Shown piece after piece: positions 1 to 8,982 of a DNA stretch of 43,253 nucleotides (position 1 is its first letter; each line of letters begins with the position of its first letter). The position numbers were made by a program, and so were the translations under genes. The DNA is from Acidimicrobiales bacterium (GTDB lineage: Bacteria; Actinomycetota; Acidimicrobiia; Acidimicrobiales; Aldehydirespiratoraceae): the NCBI GenBank assembly GCA_029247365.1, contig JAQWLJ010000004.1, positions 1-43,253 of the forward strand, in the 5' to 3' direction. The notes under the pieces are model-generated. The model saw only the letters and a program-made list of their open reading frames with translations, was not told where the DNA came from and ran no database searches.

Positions 1-1863
1 GTCGAGTGACTCGTTGGCCAGGATCTTGCGAGAGAAGGTGTCCCGGAGCTGGTAGCCCTTGACTTCGGTGAGGACTTCGACCTCGCCCAGGAACAGTGTG
101 GCGTTCCCCACCCGCCTCGACTGGTGGACCGCAAGAACCCGAATATCGGTGTCGCTTCGCGCCTGGGTGTAGGTGGTGTTGTCGCACTCGATGACTCGAG
201 CGTGTCTTGCGTCGAGATCGAGCCGGACGACCTCGAAGGACTGGCCGCGATGGAGGTAGACGGCGCCGTCGTGCACCGAGGTGAGCGCCCGTGACTCGTC
301 GACGGTGCCGATGAGCCGCTCGGATTGGTGGTCGATGATTTTAATCTCACCGGACGAGCCGTTCCGCAGACCAACACCGCGGGAGGGGAACTCGGTTCCA
401 CACCAATGAGCGAACGGCTCTTCGTGGCCGTTACGCTGACGCCGACGCAACCGCAGTTGGCCGTCGCCGACGAGGTCGCGTACGCCGTCGTGGAGCTCCG
501 TCTCAGACCAGAAACGCAGGTCGTCCCACGAGAGCGGAAGCTCGTAGGCGGCGCACGCCAGGTGGGGGCCAAGGATGTACGGATTCGCTGTGTTGATCAC
601 GGCGGGTTCGGGTGGCCGCTCGAACACTTCGCGGGGATGGCGCATCAGGTAGCGATCGAGTTGGTCGTCGCCGGCGACCATCACCGTGACGCTGGGATCC
701 TGGCGACGCCCGGCCCGACCCGCCTGCTGCCACATCGACGAGATTGTGCCAGGGAAGCCGTTGAGGACGCAGGCCTCGAGATCACCGATGTCGACCCCGA
801 GCTCAAGCGCCGAGGTTGCCACTACCCCGCGAAGCGTGCCGGCAGATAGCTCGTCTTCGATCGCTCGCCGCTCCTCGCTGAGGTAGCCGGCTCGGTACGA
901 CACCACGCTGCCTTTGAGGTGTCCGGGCACCCGCCGACTGATGTCGGCAGCGATGAGCTCGGTGCCCTTGCGGCTGCGGCAGAAGGTGATCGTTCGGTGG
1001 CCAGACTCGATGAGCGCGGCGGCGACCGTGGCGACCTCGCTGTTGGTCGAGGAGCGAGCGCCGCTCGCCTCGTCGATCACGGGCGGGTCGAGGAGTGCGA
1101 ACCGACGGGGTCCCTTTGGTGAGCCGTCGTCCGTGATGGCATCGACCGGCGCGCCGCATAACCCTTCGGCAAGGCGCTCGGGGTGGCCAATCGTGGCGGA
1201 GGTGAATACGAACGTCGGGTTGGCGCCGTAGTAGCGGCAGATCCGACGCAGCCGGCGAAGCACGTGGGCGACATGGGTGCCGAACACGCCTCGCAGGACG
1301 TGCAGTTCGTCGACGACGACGTATCGCAGGCGCATGAAGAAGGTGTCCCACTTCTCGTGCCGGGGCAGGAGGCCGCCGTGGAGCATCTCGGGGTTGGTGA
1401 GCACGACGTTGGCGTTGTCGCGGATGGAGGCCTTCTCTTCAGGGGTGGCATCACCGTCGTAGGTGCCTGCGACGAGTCGTGGATACTCGGCTTCCTCAAA
1501 GGCTCGAAGCTGATCGTGGGCGAGCGCCTTGGTGGGGTACAGGAGCAGGGCAGTGCCCGGCCTGACCGTGTCGGTTACGGCTTCGGCGATCGGTAGCTGG
1601 AAGCAACGCGACTTGCCCGACGCCGTGCCAGTGGCGATGACGACGTTGCGGCCTGACCGGATGAGATCGATCGCCTCGGCCTGATGCTCCCACAGCGGCT
1701 GGGCGTCCAGTTCAGGATCGAGCCATTCGGGGAGAGCCCGGCGGAGCGTGCCGAACCGCTCGGGCTTTTTTGGAAGGTGCTCAATGTGGACGAGTCGGCC
1801 ATCCGCGGCGAACTCTTCGAGGAGCGCCTCAAAGGGCGGTGGCGGGTCCGAAGCGAGCGCCAT
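1..1863 (-). CDS. DExH-box helicase, MrfA/YprA-like (partial, C-terminus beyond left edge)
   Basis: The reading frame is open from ATG at 1863 to base 1, giving 621 visible residues without the C-terminus. Superfamily 2 helicase motifs appear in order: Walker A (ATGTASGKS, about residues 75-83), motif Ia (YPTKALAHDQ), the DELH Walker B near residue 185, the SAT motif, then a second RecA domain with ATSALELGVDIG and QQAGRAGR near residue 380. The DELH sequence and the RGVFGTHVAHV stretch after it are characteristic of the YprA/MrfA family, in which Bacillus MrfA acts in mitomycin C lesion repair. Members end in a DUF1998 domain with four cysteines, which would lie outside this window. Family assignment is firm; the repair role is inferred from homologues. 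A -10-like TAACAT ends 6 nt before the ATG and no Shine-Dalgarno is seen. Confidence 0.88.
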   Translation of the reverse strand, partial: MALASDPPPPFEALLEEFAADGRLVHIEHLPKKPERFGTLRRALPEWLDPELDAQPLWEHQAEAIDLIRSGRNVVIATGTASGKSRCFQLPIAEAVTDTVRPGTALLLYPTKALAHDQLRAFEEAEYPRLVAGTYDGDATPEEKASIRDNANVVLTNPEMLHGGLLPRHEKWDTFFMRLRYVVVDELHVLRGVFGTHVAHVLRRLRRICRYYGANPTFVFTSATIGHPERLAEGLCGAPVDAITDDGSPKGPRRFALLDPPVIDEASGARSSTNSEVATVAAALIESGHRTITFCRSRKGTELIAADISRRVPGHLKGSVVSYRAGYLSEERRAIEDELSAGTLRGVVATSALELGVDIGDLEACVLNGFPGTISSMWQQAGRAGRRQDPSVTVMVAGDDQLDRYLMRHPREVFERPPEPAVINTANPYILGPHLACAAYELPLSWDDLRFWSETELHDGVRDLVGDGQLRLRRRQRNGHEEPFAHWCGTEFPSRGVGLRNGSSGEIKIIDHQSERLIGTVDESRALTSVHDGAVYLHRGQSFEVVRLDLDARHARVIECDNTTYTQARSDTDIRVLAVHQSRRVGNATLFLGEVEVLTEVKGYQLRDTFSRKILANESLD

Positions 1864-1869
1864 GGACCG

Positions 1870-1875
1870 ATGTTA
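1870..1875 (-). promoter_or_regulatory. -10 element of the helicase gene
   Basis: TAACAT on the minus strand lies 6 nt upstream of the ATG at 1863, so transcription would begin at or next to the start codon (leaderless). No clear -35 is visible. Confidence 0.45.
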
Positions 1876-1913
1876 GGACCCCCCTGTGACCGAATCACAC
1901 GGTTGTGGTCCGA

Positions 1914-1919
1914 TACCGT
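1914..1919 (+). promoter_or_regulatory. -10 element of the STAS gene
   Basis: TACCGT lies 4 nt upstream of the ATG at 1924 and exactly 7 nt upstream of the in-frame ATG at 1927. If the transcript is leaderless, the second ATG fits better. Confidence 0.35.
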
Positions 1920-1923
1920 GCCA

Positions 1924-2280
1924 ATGATGGACATCGTGGTGCACGCTCACCGAGACGGCGAGTGGTCGGTTCTCACCGTGGCTGGCGAACTTGATGTCGT
2001 CGGCGCACCCGAGCTGCGCCAGCACGTGATGCACGCTGTCTCGAACGGCATGCACCATCTCGTGCTCGATCTGTCTGGGGTCGATTTTATTGACTCGTTC
2101 GGTCTCGGCGTGCTCATCGGTGCGCTCAAGCGGGTTCGGCTTCTTGATGGCGACCTCCAACTGGTGGTCACCGAAGCCCGGGTGCGGCGAGTGCTCGAAT
2201 TGTGCGACCTCGACCGTGTCTTCACCTTGCACAGCGATGCACAAGCTGCGGTGGCGCTCAGCGGCGGCGCGAAGTCGTGA
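1924..2280 (+). CDS. STAS-domain anti-sigma factor antagonist (SpoIIAA/RsbV type)
   Basis: The 118-residue protein is a single STAS domain, the usual length for the SpoIIAA/RsbV family. The phospho-acceptor region reads V-D-F-I-D-S-F-G-L-G with Ser58 directly after Asp57, the same numbering as Ser58 of SpoIIAA; the second serine of the usual DSSG is Phe here. In the partner-switching model the unphosphorylated antagonist binds the anti-sigma kinase and frees a sigma factor. The next gene, overlapping by the GTGA quartet, encodes just such a kinase-like protein, so the two are probably translationally coupled. The frame is open further upstream, but homology begins at the double ATG (1924/1927). 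No cognate SigB/SigF-type sigma factor is encoded nearby. Confidence 0.88.
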   Translation: MMDIVVHAHRDGEWSVLTVAGELDVVGAPELRQHVMHAVSNGMHHLVLDLSGVDFIDSFGLGVLIGALKRVRLLDGDLQLVVTEARVRRVLELCDLDRVFTLHSDAQAAVALSGGAKS

Positions 2281-2732
2281 GCGACCCATTCTCGCCCGGC
2301 ACAATCGTGCTCGAGATTCCGGCCCGCGCCGACTTCGTGTCGTTCGTGAGGGTCGTGGTCGCGGCGGCTGCCGAACTCGAGCCTGACCTGCCGAACGAGC
2401 GGATTGAAGACCTCAAACTCGCCGTGTCCGAAGCGACCACCAACGCCATCGATGCTCACAGCCGTGGCGGCTCCAATGAGCGGATCCGGGTCGAGTGTCG
2501 GCTCGTTGATGATGAGGTCACGGTGCTTATCCATGACGAGGGGCCGGGCTTCGAACCCGACGACGTTCCCACACTTCCTGAGCCCGACCACCCCGACCGG
2601 CTCCTTCACGAATCGGGTCTCGGTGTGCACCTCATGCACCTGCTGGCCGACGACGCATCGATCATCACCGACGGTCACGGCACCGACGTCAAACTCACGG
2701 TGTACTCGTCGAAGCGTCGGAACTCCGGGTGA
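2277..2732 (+). CDS. ATP-binding anti-sigma factor (RsbW/SpoIIAB-like serine kinase)
   Basis: This 151-residue GHKL-fold protein has an N-box around SEATTNAIDAH, a G1 box DEGPGF and a G2-like SGLGVHLMHLLAD near the C-terminus, the arrangement of HATPase_c_2 anti-sigma factors. Such proteins bind a sigma factor and phosphorylate the antagonist STAS protein. GTG at 2277 overlaps the stop of the preceding STAS gene by 4 bp, supporting both this start and a functional pair. Which sigma factor it controls cannot be read from this window. The alternative, a stand-alone RsbT-like switch kinase, is less likely because of the adjacent antagonist. Confidence 0.85.
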   Translation: MSDPFSPGTIVLEIPARADFVSFVRVVVAAAAELEPDLPNERIEDLKLAVSEATTNAIDAHSRGGSNERIRVECRLVDDEVTVLIHDEGPGFEPDDVPTLPEPDHPDRLLHESGLGVHLMHLLADDASIITDGHGTDVKLTVYSSKRRNSG

Positions 2733-2740
2733 CGTCCCGC

Positions 2741-2746
2741 TAGGTT
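2741..2746 (+). promoter_or_regulatory. -10 element of nhaA
   Basis: TAGGTT lies 10 nt upstream of the nhaA ATG, slightly longer than the 6-8 nt seen before other starts here. There is no Shine-Dalgarno. Confidence 0.35.
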
Positions 2747-2756
2747 CAGGCTCGTC

Positions 2757-4133
2757 ATGGCAGGAGAGAACCTCGATCCATCACCGCTGACGTGGTTGGG
2801 CGGCGAACGCCGCCTGGCCCGACGCGTCGGGCGACCGGTTCGTGACTTCCTCGCGATTGAGGCAGCCAGCGGTGTCTTGCTGATCAGCGCGACGATCATC
2901 GCGCTCGTCTGGGCGAACTCCCCATGGAGTGAGTCGTACTTCGATCTCCTGCACACCCACATCACTATCCAGTTTGGTGATGTTCTCACCCTCGACGAGT
3001 CGATTGAGCACTGGATCAACGACGCACTGATGGCGATCTTCTTCTTCGTTGTGGGTCTCGAGATAAAGCGCGAGCTCGTCGCTGGTGAGCTCCGCGACCC
3101 TCGAGCGGCGGCGCTGCCGGCGATCGGCGCGATCGGCGGCATGGTCTTGCCAGCGCTGTTCTACGTTGTGTTCAATGCGGGTGGCGCGGGCGCTGACGGT
3201 TGGGGTATCCCGATGGCCACAGACATCGCGTTCGCCGTTGGTGTGGTCGCCCTGCTCGGCAACAGGGTCCCGAGCGCAATGAAAGTCTTCCTGCTCACAC
3301 TTGCGATCGTCGATGACATCGGCGCCATTGCGGTGATCGCCATCTTCTACACCGACGACCTCTCGGTCGATTGGCTGCTGGCGGCGGTCGGCATCACGGT
3401 GGTCATCCTTCTGATGCGGATGGCACGCATCTGGTACATCCCGGCCTACGTCTTCGTTGGCGGCTTCCTCTGGCTGGCGGTCTTCGAGTCTGGCATTCAC
3501 GCCACCGTCGCCGGTGTGCTGCTCGGCCTCATCACGCCGGGACACCCGTTGCGTTCATACAGCGGCGACGACGAAGATGAGGCCGAAGAAGATCCCCACG
3601 TTGGTGCAGCGATCGCCGGTCAGGCGAGTGCGTCGGTCGTGCGGCGCGCCACGTTCGAGATTCGTGAACGACTATCGGTCGCCGAACGCCTCGAAGATGT
3701 CCTGCACCCATTCAGCTCGTTCCTCATTATACCGATCTTCGCTCTGGCCAATGCAGGCATTGAGATCAGCGGCGACAGCATCAAGGACGCGATGAGCAGC
3801 GATGTGACGATCGGCGTGATCGTTGGTCTTGTCCTCGGCAAACTCGTCGGTGTGAGTGTCTTTACGTGGGCGGCTGTGAAGTCTGGAATCGCGTCACTTC
3901 CGCGCGGTGCGTCCATGACGCACGTCGTGGGTCTGGCGGCGATCGCAGGCATCGGCTTTACCGTGTCGTTGTTCATCACCAACCTCGCGTTCGATGACCC
4001 AACGGTCATTGACGAAGCCAAGCTCGGCATCGTCGCGGCATCGATTCTCGCTGCGGTCGTTGGCGTACTCGTGCTCAGCCGAGCGAACGAGGTCATCGAG
4101 ATCGAAATGGAAGACGCAGGGTCAGATTCGTGA
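2757..4133 (+). CDS. nhaA: Na+/H+ antiporter NhaA
   Basis: This 458-residue multi-pass membrane protein belongs to the NhaA family (E. coli NhaA has 388 residues). Landmarks are MAIFFFVVGLEIKRE near the N-terminus, the PMATDIAFAVG segment, and TLAIVDDIGAI, which holds the Asp-Asp pair equivalent to the ion-binding D163/D164 of E. coli NhaA. It exports Na+ (or Li+) in exchange for protons at the plasma membrane. An acidic insert rich in Asp/Glu (residues around 270-285) in a cytoplasmic loop and a longer acidic tail account for the extra length. The stop overlaps the topA start by 4 bp (GTGA), an unusual coupling. Salt adaptation would fit a marine or brackish host, but that is inference. Confidence 0.95.
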   Translation: MAGENLDPSPLTWLGGERRLARRVGRPVRDFLAIEAASGVLLISATIIALVWANSPWSESYFDLLHTHITIQFGDVLTLDESIEHWINDALMAIFFFVVGLEIKRELVAGELRDPRAAALPAIGAIGGMVLPALFYVVFNAGGAGADGWGIPMATDIAFAVGVVALLGNRVPSAMKVFLLTLAIVDDIGAIAVIAIFYTDDLSVDWLLAAVGITVVILLMRMARIWYIPAYVFVGGFLWLAVFESGIHATVAGVLLGLITPGHPLRSYSGDDEDEAEEDPHVGAAIAGQASASVVRRATFEIRERLSVAERLEDVLHPFSSFLIIPIFALANAGIEISGDSIKDAMSSDVTIGVIVGLVLGKLVGVSVFTWAAVKSGIASLPRGASMTHVVGLAAIAGIGFTVSLFITNLAFDDPTVIDEAKLGIVAASILAAVVGVLVLSRANEVIEIEMEDAGSDS

Positions 4134-6877
4134 GTGTTCCTTCAGGAGGCCACGCGCTGGTCATCGTTGAGAGTCCGGCCAAGGCCAAGAAGATCCAGGA
4201 GTACCTGGGTTCGGAGTTCACGGTCGAGTCGTCGATTGGCCACATCCGTGACCTTCCTCGCAACGCGGCCGATGTGCCAAAGGCCTACAAGGGTGAATCG
4301 TGGGCCCGCACCGGCATCGACGTCGACAATGGCTTCAAGCCGCTCTACGTTGAGAACCGAGAAAAGAAGGACCACATCCGGCTGCTGAAGTCGCTGCTGA
4401 AGGATGCCGATGAGCTCTATCTCGCGACCGATGAGGATCGCGAAGGCGAGGCTATTGCGTGGCACCTCATCGAGGTCCTCAGCCCGACGGTGCCGGTCAA
4501 GCGCATGGTGTTTCACGAGGTCACCGAAAAGGCGATCCACGCCGCGCTTGAGTCGCCGCGTGAACTCGACCGAAAGATGGTCGATGCCCAGGAAGCCCGC
4601 CGGATCCTCGACCGCCTGTACGGCTATGAGGTCAGCCCGGTGCTCTGGAAGAAGGTCATGCCCCAGCTGTCGGCGGGCCGCGTGCAGAGCGTTGGCACCC
4701 GCATTGTCGTCGAGCGCGAGCGCGAGCGCATGGCGTTCATCGAGGCGAGCTACTGGGACGTCAAGGGTACGTTCGCCGCTGCGCAGGGTGACGATCAGCG
4801 TGAGTTCCGAGCTGCACTCGCCACGATCGACGGCGTACGCCTGGCGAGTGGCCGCGACTTCGGCGACGACGGCCAGCTCGCCCGCGACGACGTCACGGTG
4901 CTCGATGTTGTGGGCGCGCAGGCGCTCGTGGCTGATCTCGACGGCGTGCCGTACGAGGTCCGCTCCCGCGAGACTAAGCCGTACCGACGTCGGCCTGCTG
5001 CGCCGTTTATCACCTCGACCTTCCAACAAGAGGCTGGCCGCAAGCTCGGCATGTCGTCCGCGATGGCCATGCGTGCCGCCCAGGGTTTGTACGAGAAGGG
5101 CTACATCACCTACATGCGCACCGACAGCACCACCCTGTCGGGCACTGCGTTGCAGGCTGCGCGTTCGATGATCTCCGAGCGCTACGGCGAGCCCTTCCTA
5201 CCCGCCGCGCCGCGGCACTACGCCACCAAGTCGAAGAACGCCCAAGAGGCCCACGAGGCCATCCGCCCGGCCGGCGACACCTTCCGGCTCCCTGCTGACG
5301 TGGCCAAGGAAGTCCCCCAGTCCGAGGCACGCGCTTACGAGTTGATCTGGCAGCGCACGGTTGCCTCGCAGATGACCGACTGCACTGGTGAGACCGTCAC
5401 CCTCCGCCTCGGGGCCATGAGCGCGTCGGGTACGGATGTGGAGTTCTCTGCCTCGGGCACCGTGATCGGCCATACCGGCTTTCGTGAGGTCTACGAGGAG
5501 ACCAAGGTTCAGGATCGCAACGCCGAAGAAGACGTTGACGAACGCCGCCTCCCGCCACTCGTCGAGGGCGACGACGCCCGTGCTGCCGCCCCGCTTGAGT
5601 TCGAGGGTCACACCACCTCGCCGCCCGCTCGCTACACCGAAGCCTCGCTTGTGAAGCGCCTCGAGGAGCTTGGTGTTGGCCGCCCGTCGACGTACGCGTC
5701 GATCATCGGAACCATCCAGGACCGCGGCTATGTCTGGAAGAAGGGCTCGGCACTCGTCCCCTCGTTTACCGCCTTCTCGGTTGTCAACGTGATGGAGGGT
5801 CACTTCCCGAACCTTGTCGACTACGCCTTCACCGCCCGCATGGAAGACGACCTCGATCGCATCGCTGGCGGCACCGAGGAAGCCGAGCCGTGGTTGAGCC
5901 GCTTCTACTTCGGTGAAGGTGACGGCGGTGAGCCCGGCCTCAAGGAGAAGGTGTCGACGCGTCTGCCCGACATCGACGCCCGCATGGTCAACACGATCCC
6001 GTTGGGTATGTCTGAGGACGGCAAGCCGGTGGTGGCGCGCGTCGGCCGCTACGGCCCCTATGTCCAGAAGGGCGACGGCGAGATCGCCGACGACAACCAG
6101 ACGGCATCGATCCCCGATGACATCCCGCCCGATGAGCTCAGCCTCGAAAAGGCGATGGAGTACCTGGCCATTCCCAAGGAAGGCCGGATTCTAGGCGAAC
6201 ACCCAGAACACAAGATGCCGATCTACGCGAAGGCGGGTCGCTTTGGGCCCTACGTGCAGGTTGGTGCGTTCGAGGACTGGGAGGAGATCGGTGAGAAGCC
6301 ACCCACGGCATCGCTGTTCCAGACAATGACTGTCGAACGGGTCACGATGGAAGACGCGATGCAGCTGCTTTCGCTGCCGCGCACGGTGGGTGCCGATCCG
6401 GTCGACGGTGAGGTCATCACCGTCCAGAACGGTCGCTACGGCCCGTACCTGATGAAGGGCTCTGACAGCCGCAGCCTCGACAACGAGGAGCAGTTGCTTA
6501 CTGTCACGCTCGACGAATGTCTTGCGATTCTCGCCCAGCCCAAGCGGCGACGGGGCCAGGCCGCGCCGAAGCCGCCACTGCGCGACATGGGTGCCGATCC
6601 CGAGACTGGCAAGGCAATGATCGTCAAGGACGGCCGCTTCGGTCCGTACGTCACCGATGGGGAGTACAACGCCTCACTGCGGAAGGGTGACACCGTTGAG
6701 GAACTCACCGTCGAGCGGGCGGCTGAGCTGCTCGCCGACCGTCGGGCGAAGGGTCCAGCCAAGAAGGCGAAGAAGGCGTCGAAGAAGAAGGCGTCGAAGA
6801 AGAAGGCGGCCAAGAAGAAGGCGGCCAAGAAGGCTGTGGCACCCGCACCCGCCGAGCCGGACGACGAGGATTTCTAG
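4130..6877 (+). CDS. topA: DNA topoisomerase I (type IA)
   Basis: This 915-residue enzyme relaxes negatively supercoiled DNA by transient single-strand breakage. It starts at a GTG overlapping the nhaA stop. The TOPRIM domain opens with ALVIVESPAKAKKI and contains DREGEAIAWHL. The catalytic tyrosine is Tyr328 in YITYMRTDS. The C-terminal third has no zinc fingers; it carries repeated GR(Y/F)GPY units (near residues 640, 705, 770 and 835), as in actinobacterial TopA, and ends in a tail of repeated KKA/KKK motifs. Lysine tails in actinobacterial TopA are known to aid processivity and DNA binding. A non-coding stretch of only 54 bp separates it from the next gene, with no obvious terminator. Confidence 0.97.
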   Translation: MSVPSGGHALVIVESPAKAKKIQEYLGSEFTVESSIGHIRDLPRNAADVPKAYKGESWARTGIDVDNGFKPLYVENREKKDHIRLLKSLLKDADELYLATDEDREGEAIAWHLIEVLSPTVPVKRMVFHEVTEKAIHAALESPRELDRKMVDAQEARRILDRLYGYEVSPVLWKKVMPQLSAGRVQSVGTRIVVERERERMAFIEASYWDVKGTFAAAQGDDQREFRAALATIDGVRLASGRDFGDDGQLARDDVTVLDVVGAQALVADLDGVPYEVRSRETKPYRRRPAAPFITSTFQQEAGRKLGMSSAMAMRAAQGLYEKGYITYMRTDSTTLSGTALQAARSMISERYGEPFLPAAPRHYATKSKNAQEAHEAIRPAGDTFRLPADVAKEVPQSEARAYELIWQRTVASQMTDCTGETVTLRLGAMSASGTDVEFSASGTVIGHTGFREVYEETKVQDRNAEEDVDERRLPPLVEGDDARAAAPLEFEGHTTSPPARYTEASLVKRLEELGVGRPSTYASIIGTIQDRGYVWKKGSALVPSFTAFSVVNVMEGHFPNLVDYAFTARMEDDLDRIAGGTEEAEPWLSRFYFGEGDGGEPGLKEKVSTRLPDIDARMVNTIPLGMSEDGKPVVARVGRYGPYVQKGDGEIADDNQTASIPDDIPPDELSLEKAMEYLAIPKEGRILGEHPEHKMPIYAKAGRFGPYVQVGAFEDWEEIGEKPPTASLFQTMTVERVTMEDAMQLLSLPRTVGADPVDGEVITVQNGRYGPYLMKGSDSRSLDNEEQLLTVTLDECLAILAQPKRRRGQAAPKPPLRDMGADPETGKAMIVKDGRFGPYVTDGEYNASLRKGDTVEELTVERAAELLADRRAKGPAKKAKKASKKKASKKKAAKKKAAKKAVAPAPAEPDDEDF

Positions 6878-6918
6878 TCACTTCGCAGCGCGGTCGGCTC
6901 ACGTGGTCCATGACCGCC

Positions 6919-6924
6919 TAGTCT
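6919..6924 (+). promoter_or_regulatory. -10 element of the MFS gene
   Basis: TAGTCT lies exactly 7 nt upstream of the GTG at 6932, predicting a leaderless transcript for the MFS-tmk-holB unit. No -35 or Shine-Dalgarno is recognisable. Confidence 0.45.
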
Positions 6925-6931
6925 CGTCGGC

Positions 6932-8380
6932 GTGAATCCCCCGGCTTCCAACAGCGCCGATCGACTGCAGGAAGCGGTTGGCGCCACGAAGCCGAGCAAC
7001 CGGATTGAGGCGGTCTTCGGATCGCGTGAATTCTTCCGGTTGTGGATTGCCCAAGTCATCTCCGCAACTGGCGATTGGCTGGGCCTTATCGCCATCATCT
7101 CGCTGGCCGAGCGGATCAGCGACGGGTCGGAAGGTACGGCGATTGCGCTGGTGCTTGGCGCCAGGATCGCGCCCGGCTTCTTCTTGGCAACTGCAGCGGG
7201 AGTGATCGTCGATCGACTCGACCGCAAAAAAGTGATGCTGGTCTGCGATGTCGGCCGTGCGCTCGTGCTGTTCGCGTTGCCCTTTGTCGACACGCTCGTC
7301 GGTCTGGTCATCGCGTCATTCATCCTCGAGATCTTCACGATGTTGTGGTCGCCAGCCAAGGAAGCTGTGGTCCCGAACCTCGTTCCGCGCAGCAAGCTCA
7401 CCACCGCCAACTCACTCAACGTCGCGGCCGCGTATGGCATGTTCCCCGTGGCGGCTGGCATCGCGGCACTTCTCGCCAAGCTCTCTGAGCAGTTCAGCGA
7501 CGAGGGCTGGGTCGATACCTGGCGACTCAACGAAGAGGGCTTGGCGTTCTACGTCGATGGTCTGTCGTTCCTGCTCACGGCGCTCATCATCTGGCGCATC
7601 TCATGGCCCCGACGGTCGCGCGAGGAACGCCAGTCGGGCGAGCGGGGGTCGTGGGACCTTGGGGGCGCGATCCGCGAACTGCGCGAGGGTTGGCAGTTCA
7701 TCGCGGTCAACCCGATCGTTCGGGCGGTCAATGTGGGCCTTGCGACCGGCGTGATCGGTGGCGGCATGCTCGTGCCGCTCGGAGCGATCTTCGTTGATGA
7801 GGTGATCTCCGGTGATGGCGCCGACTTCAATCTTGTGTTGTTCGCGCTCGGTACCGGCATGGCTGCCGGTGTCGTGACCGCCTCCGTCACCCAGAACCGG
7901 ATCAACCGCGCCCGCGCCTTCCCCTTCGCCTTGGCGGTTGCGGGTGGCGGGTTGCTCGTTGCAGCGTCGTCATCGGTGCTGTCGATCGTCGTGCCGATGA
8001 TCGCAGTCGTCGGGTTCGCTGCCGGACCCATCTATGTGCTCGGCTTCACGCTGCTCCATGAGAACGTCGACGACGAACTACGCGGCCGCATTTTCTCTGC
8101 GCTTCTGGTCCTCGTCCGGTTCTGCGTGCTGATCGCCCTCGCGATTGCGCCGCTCCTCTCCGAGTTGCTCCACGGTTTGTCCGGTGCGATCTGGGACGAT
8201 CGCATGATCAAGTTCGGAGGCGTTTCGGTGTTCGTGCCCGGTGTTCGCCTCACCATGTGGTTGAGTTCGGTGATCATCATCCTGGCCGGCGCGCTTGCGA
8301 TGTGGAGCCTGCGGGCTGGTTCCGGTGCTTTCGTGTCGGAGCCGGGCCATGGGCCCGACAACATGGAGCCCGTCGAATGA
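6932..8380 (+). CDS. Major facilitator superfamily transporter (EntS/MFS_3-like)
   Basis: This 482-residue protein has about 12 hydrophobic segments. The N-terminal half has the MFS signature FRLWIAQVISATGDWLGLIA followed by a DRLDRKKVM loop (motif A-like), typical of MFS_3/EntS-type exporters of drugs or siderophores. A hydrophilic central loop (SWPRRSREERQSGERG, near residue 225) separates the halves. The substrate cannot be deduced. It starts at GTG 6932 with a -10-like TAGTCT 7 nt upstream. Its stop overlaps the tmk start (ATGA), so it is co-transcribed with tmk and holB, though a functional link to DNA replication is not evident. Confidence 0.85.
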   Translation: MNPPASNSADRLQEAVGATKPSNRIEAVFGSREFFRLWIAQVISATGDWLGLIAIISLAERISDGSEGTAIALVLGARIAPGFFLATAAGVIVDRLDRKKVMLVCDVGRALVLFALPFVDTLVGLVIASFILEIFTMLWSPAKEAVVPNLVPRSKLTTANSLNVAAAYGMFPVAAGIAALLAKLSEQFSDEGWVDTWRLNEEGLAFYVDGLSFLLTALIIWRISWPRRSREERQSGERGSWDLGGAIRELREGWQFIAVNPIVRAVNVGLATGVIGGGMLVPLGAIFVDEVISGDGADFNLVLFALGTGMAAGVVTASVTQNRINRARAFPFALAVAGGGLLVAASSSVLSIVVPMIAVVGFAAGPIYVLGFTLLHENVDDELRGRIFSALLVLVRFCVLIALAIAPLLSELLHGLSGAIWDDRMIKFGGVSVFVPGVRLTMWLSSVIIILAGALAMWSLRAGSGAFVSEPGHGPDNMEPVE

Positions 8381-8982
8381 GTGGGCGACTCATCGCATTT
8401 GAGGGCGCTGATGCGTCCGGTAAGTCGACGCAGGCGCGTCGGCTTGCATCGCGTCTCGGGGTGGAGTTGACCTTCCAGTTTGGCGCGACCGATATCGGCA
8501 GCGCGATTCGCTCGATCCTGCTCGACCCGGTGCATGAGACGCTCGACGATCGGGCCGAGGCGCTGCTCGTTATCGCCGATAAGGCACAGCACGTGACGGA
8601 GATCGTTGCCCCTGCGCTCGCGAGGGGCGACACGATCATCAGTGATCGGTTCACTGCGTCGACCACCGCCTACCAGGGGTACGGCCGCGGGCTCGACCGT
8701 GATGAACTCATCGGGATGATGCGCTGGGCAACCCAGGGGCTCGAGCCCGACCTCACGGTGCTGCTTGACGTCGACCTCGAGGTCGCCCGTCAGCGCCTCG
8801 GTGACGAGATCGACCGCATCGAGGGCGCCGGCGCCGAGTTCCACACGAGAGTCCGCGAGGGCTATCTCGAGATGGCTGCCGCCGACCCCGATCGTTGGAT
8901 CGTGATCGATGCTGGTGGCACAGTCGACGACGTGGCCGCTCGGGTCGATGCCGCTCTCGATACGTGGTTGGCTGCGCATTGA
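8377..8982 (+). CDS. tmk: Thymidylate kinase
   Basis: This 201-residue P-loop kinase phosphorylates dTMP to dTDP in the dTTP pathway. The P-loop reads FEGADASGKST (residues 6-16); the conserved SDRFTASTTAYQG carries the DR(Y/F) nucleoside-binding motif. Length fits the family (about 200-215 residues). The upstream frame is open, but ATG 8377 overlaps the MFS stop by ATGA and places the P-loop at the expected position near the N-terminus. It is followed by holB with a TGATG junction; tmk-holB is a widely conserved pair. Confidence 0.95.
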   Translation: MSGRLIAFEGADASGKSTQARRLASRLGVELTFQFGATDIGSAIRSILLDPVHETLDDRAEALLVIADKAQHVTEIVAPALARGDTIISDRFTASTTAYQGYGRGLDRDELIGMMRWATQGLEPDLTVLLDVDLEVARQRLGDEIDRIEGAGAEFHTRVREGYLEMAAADPDRWIVIDAGGTVDDVAARVDAALDTWLAAH

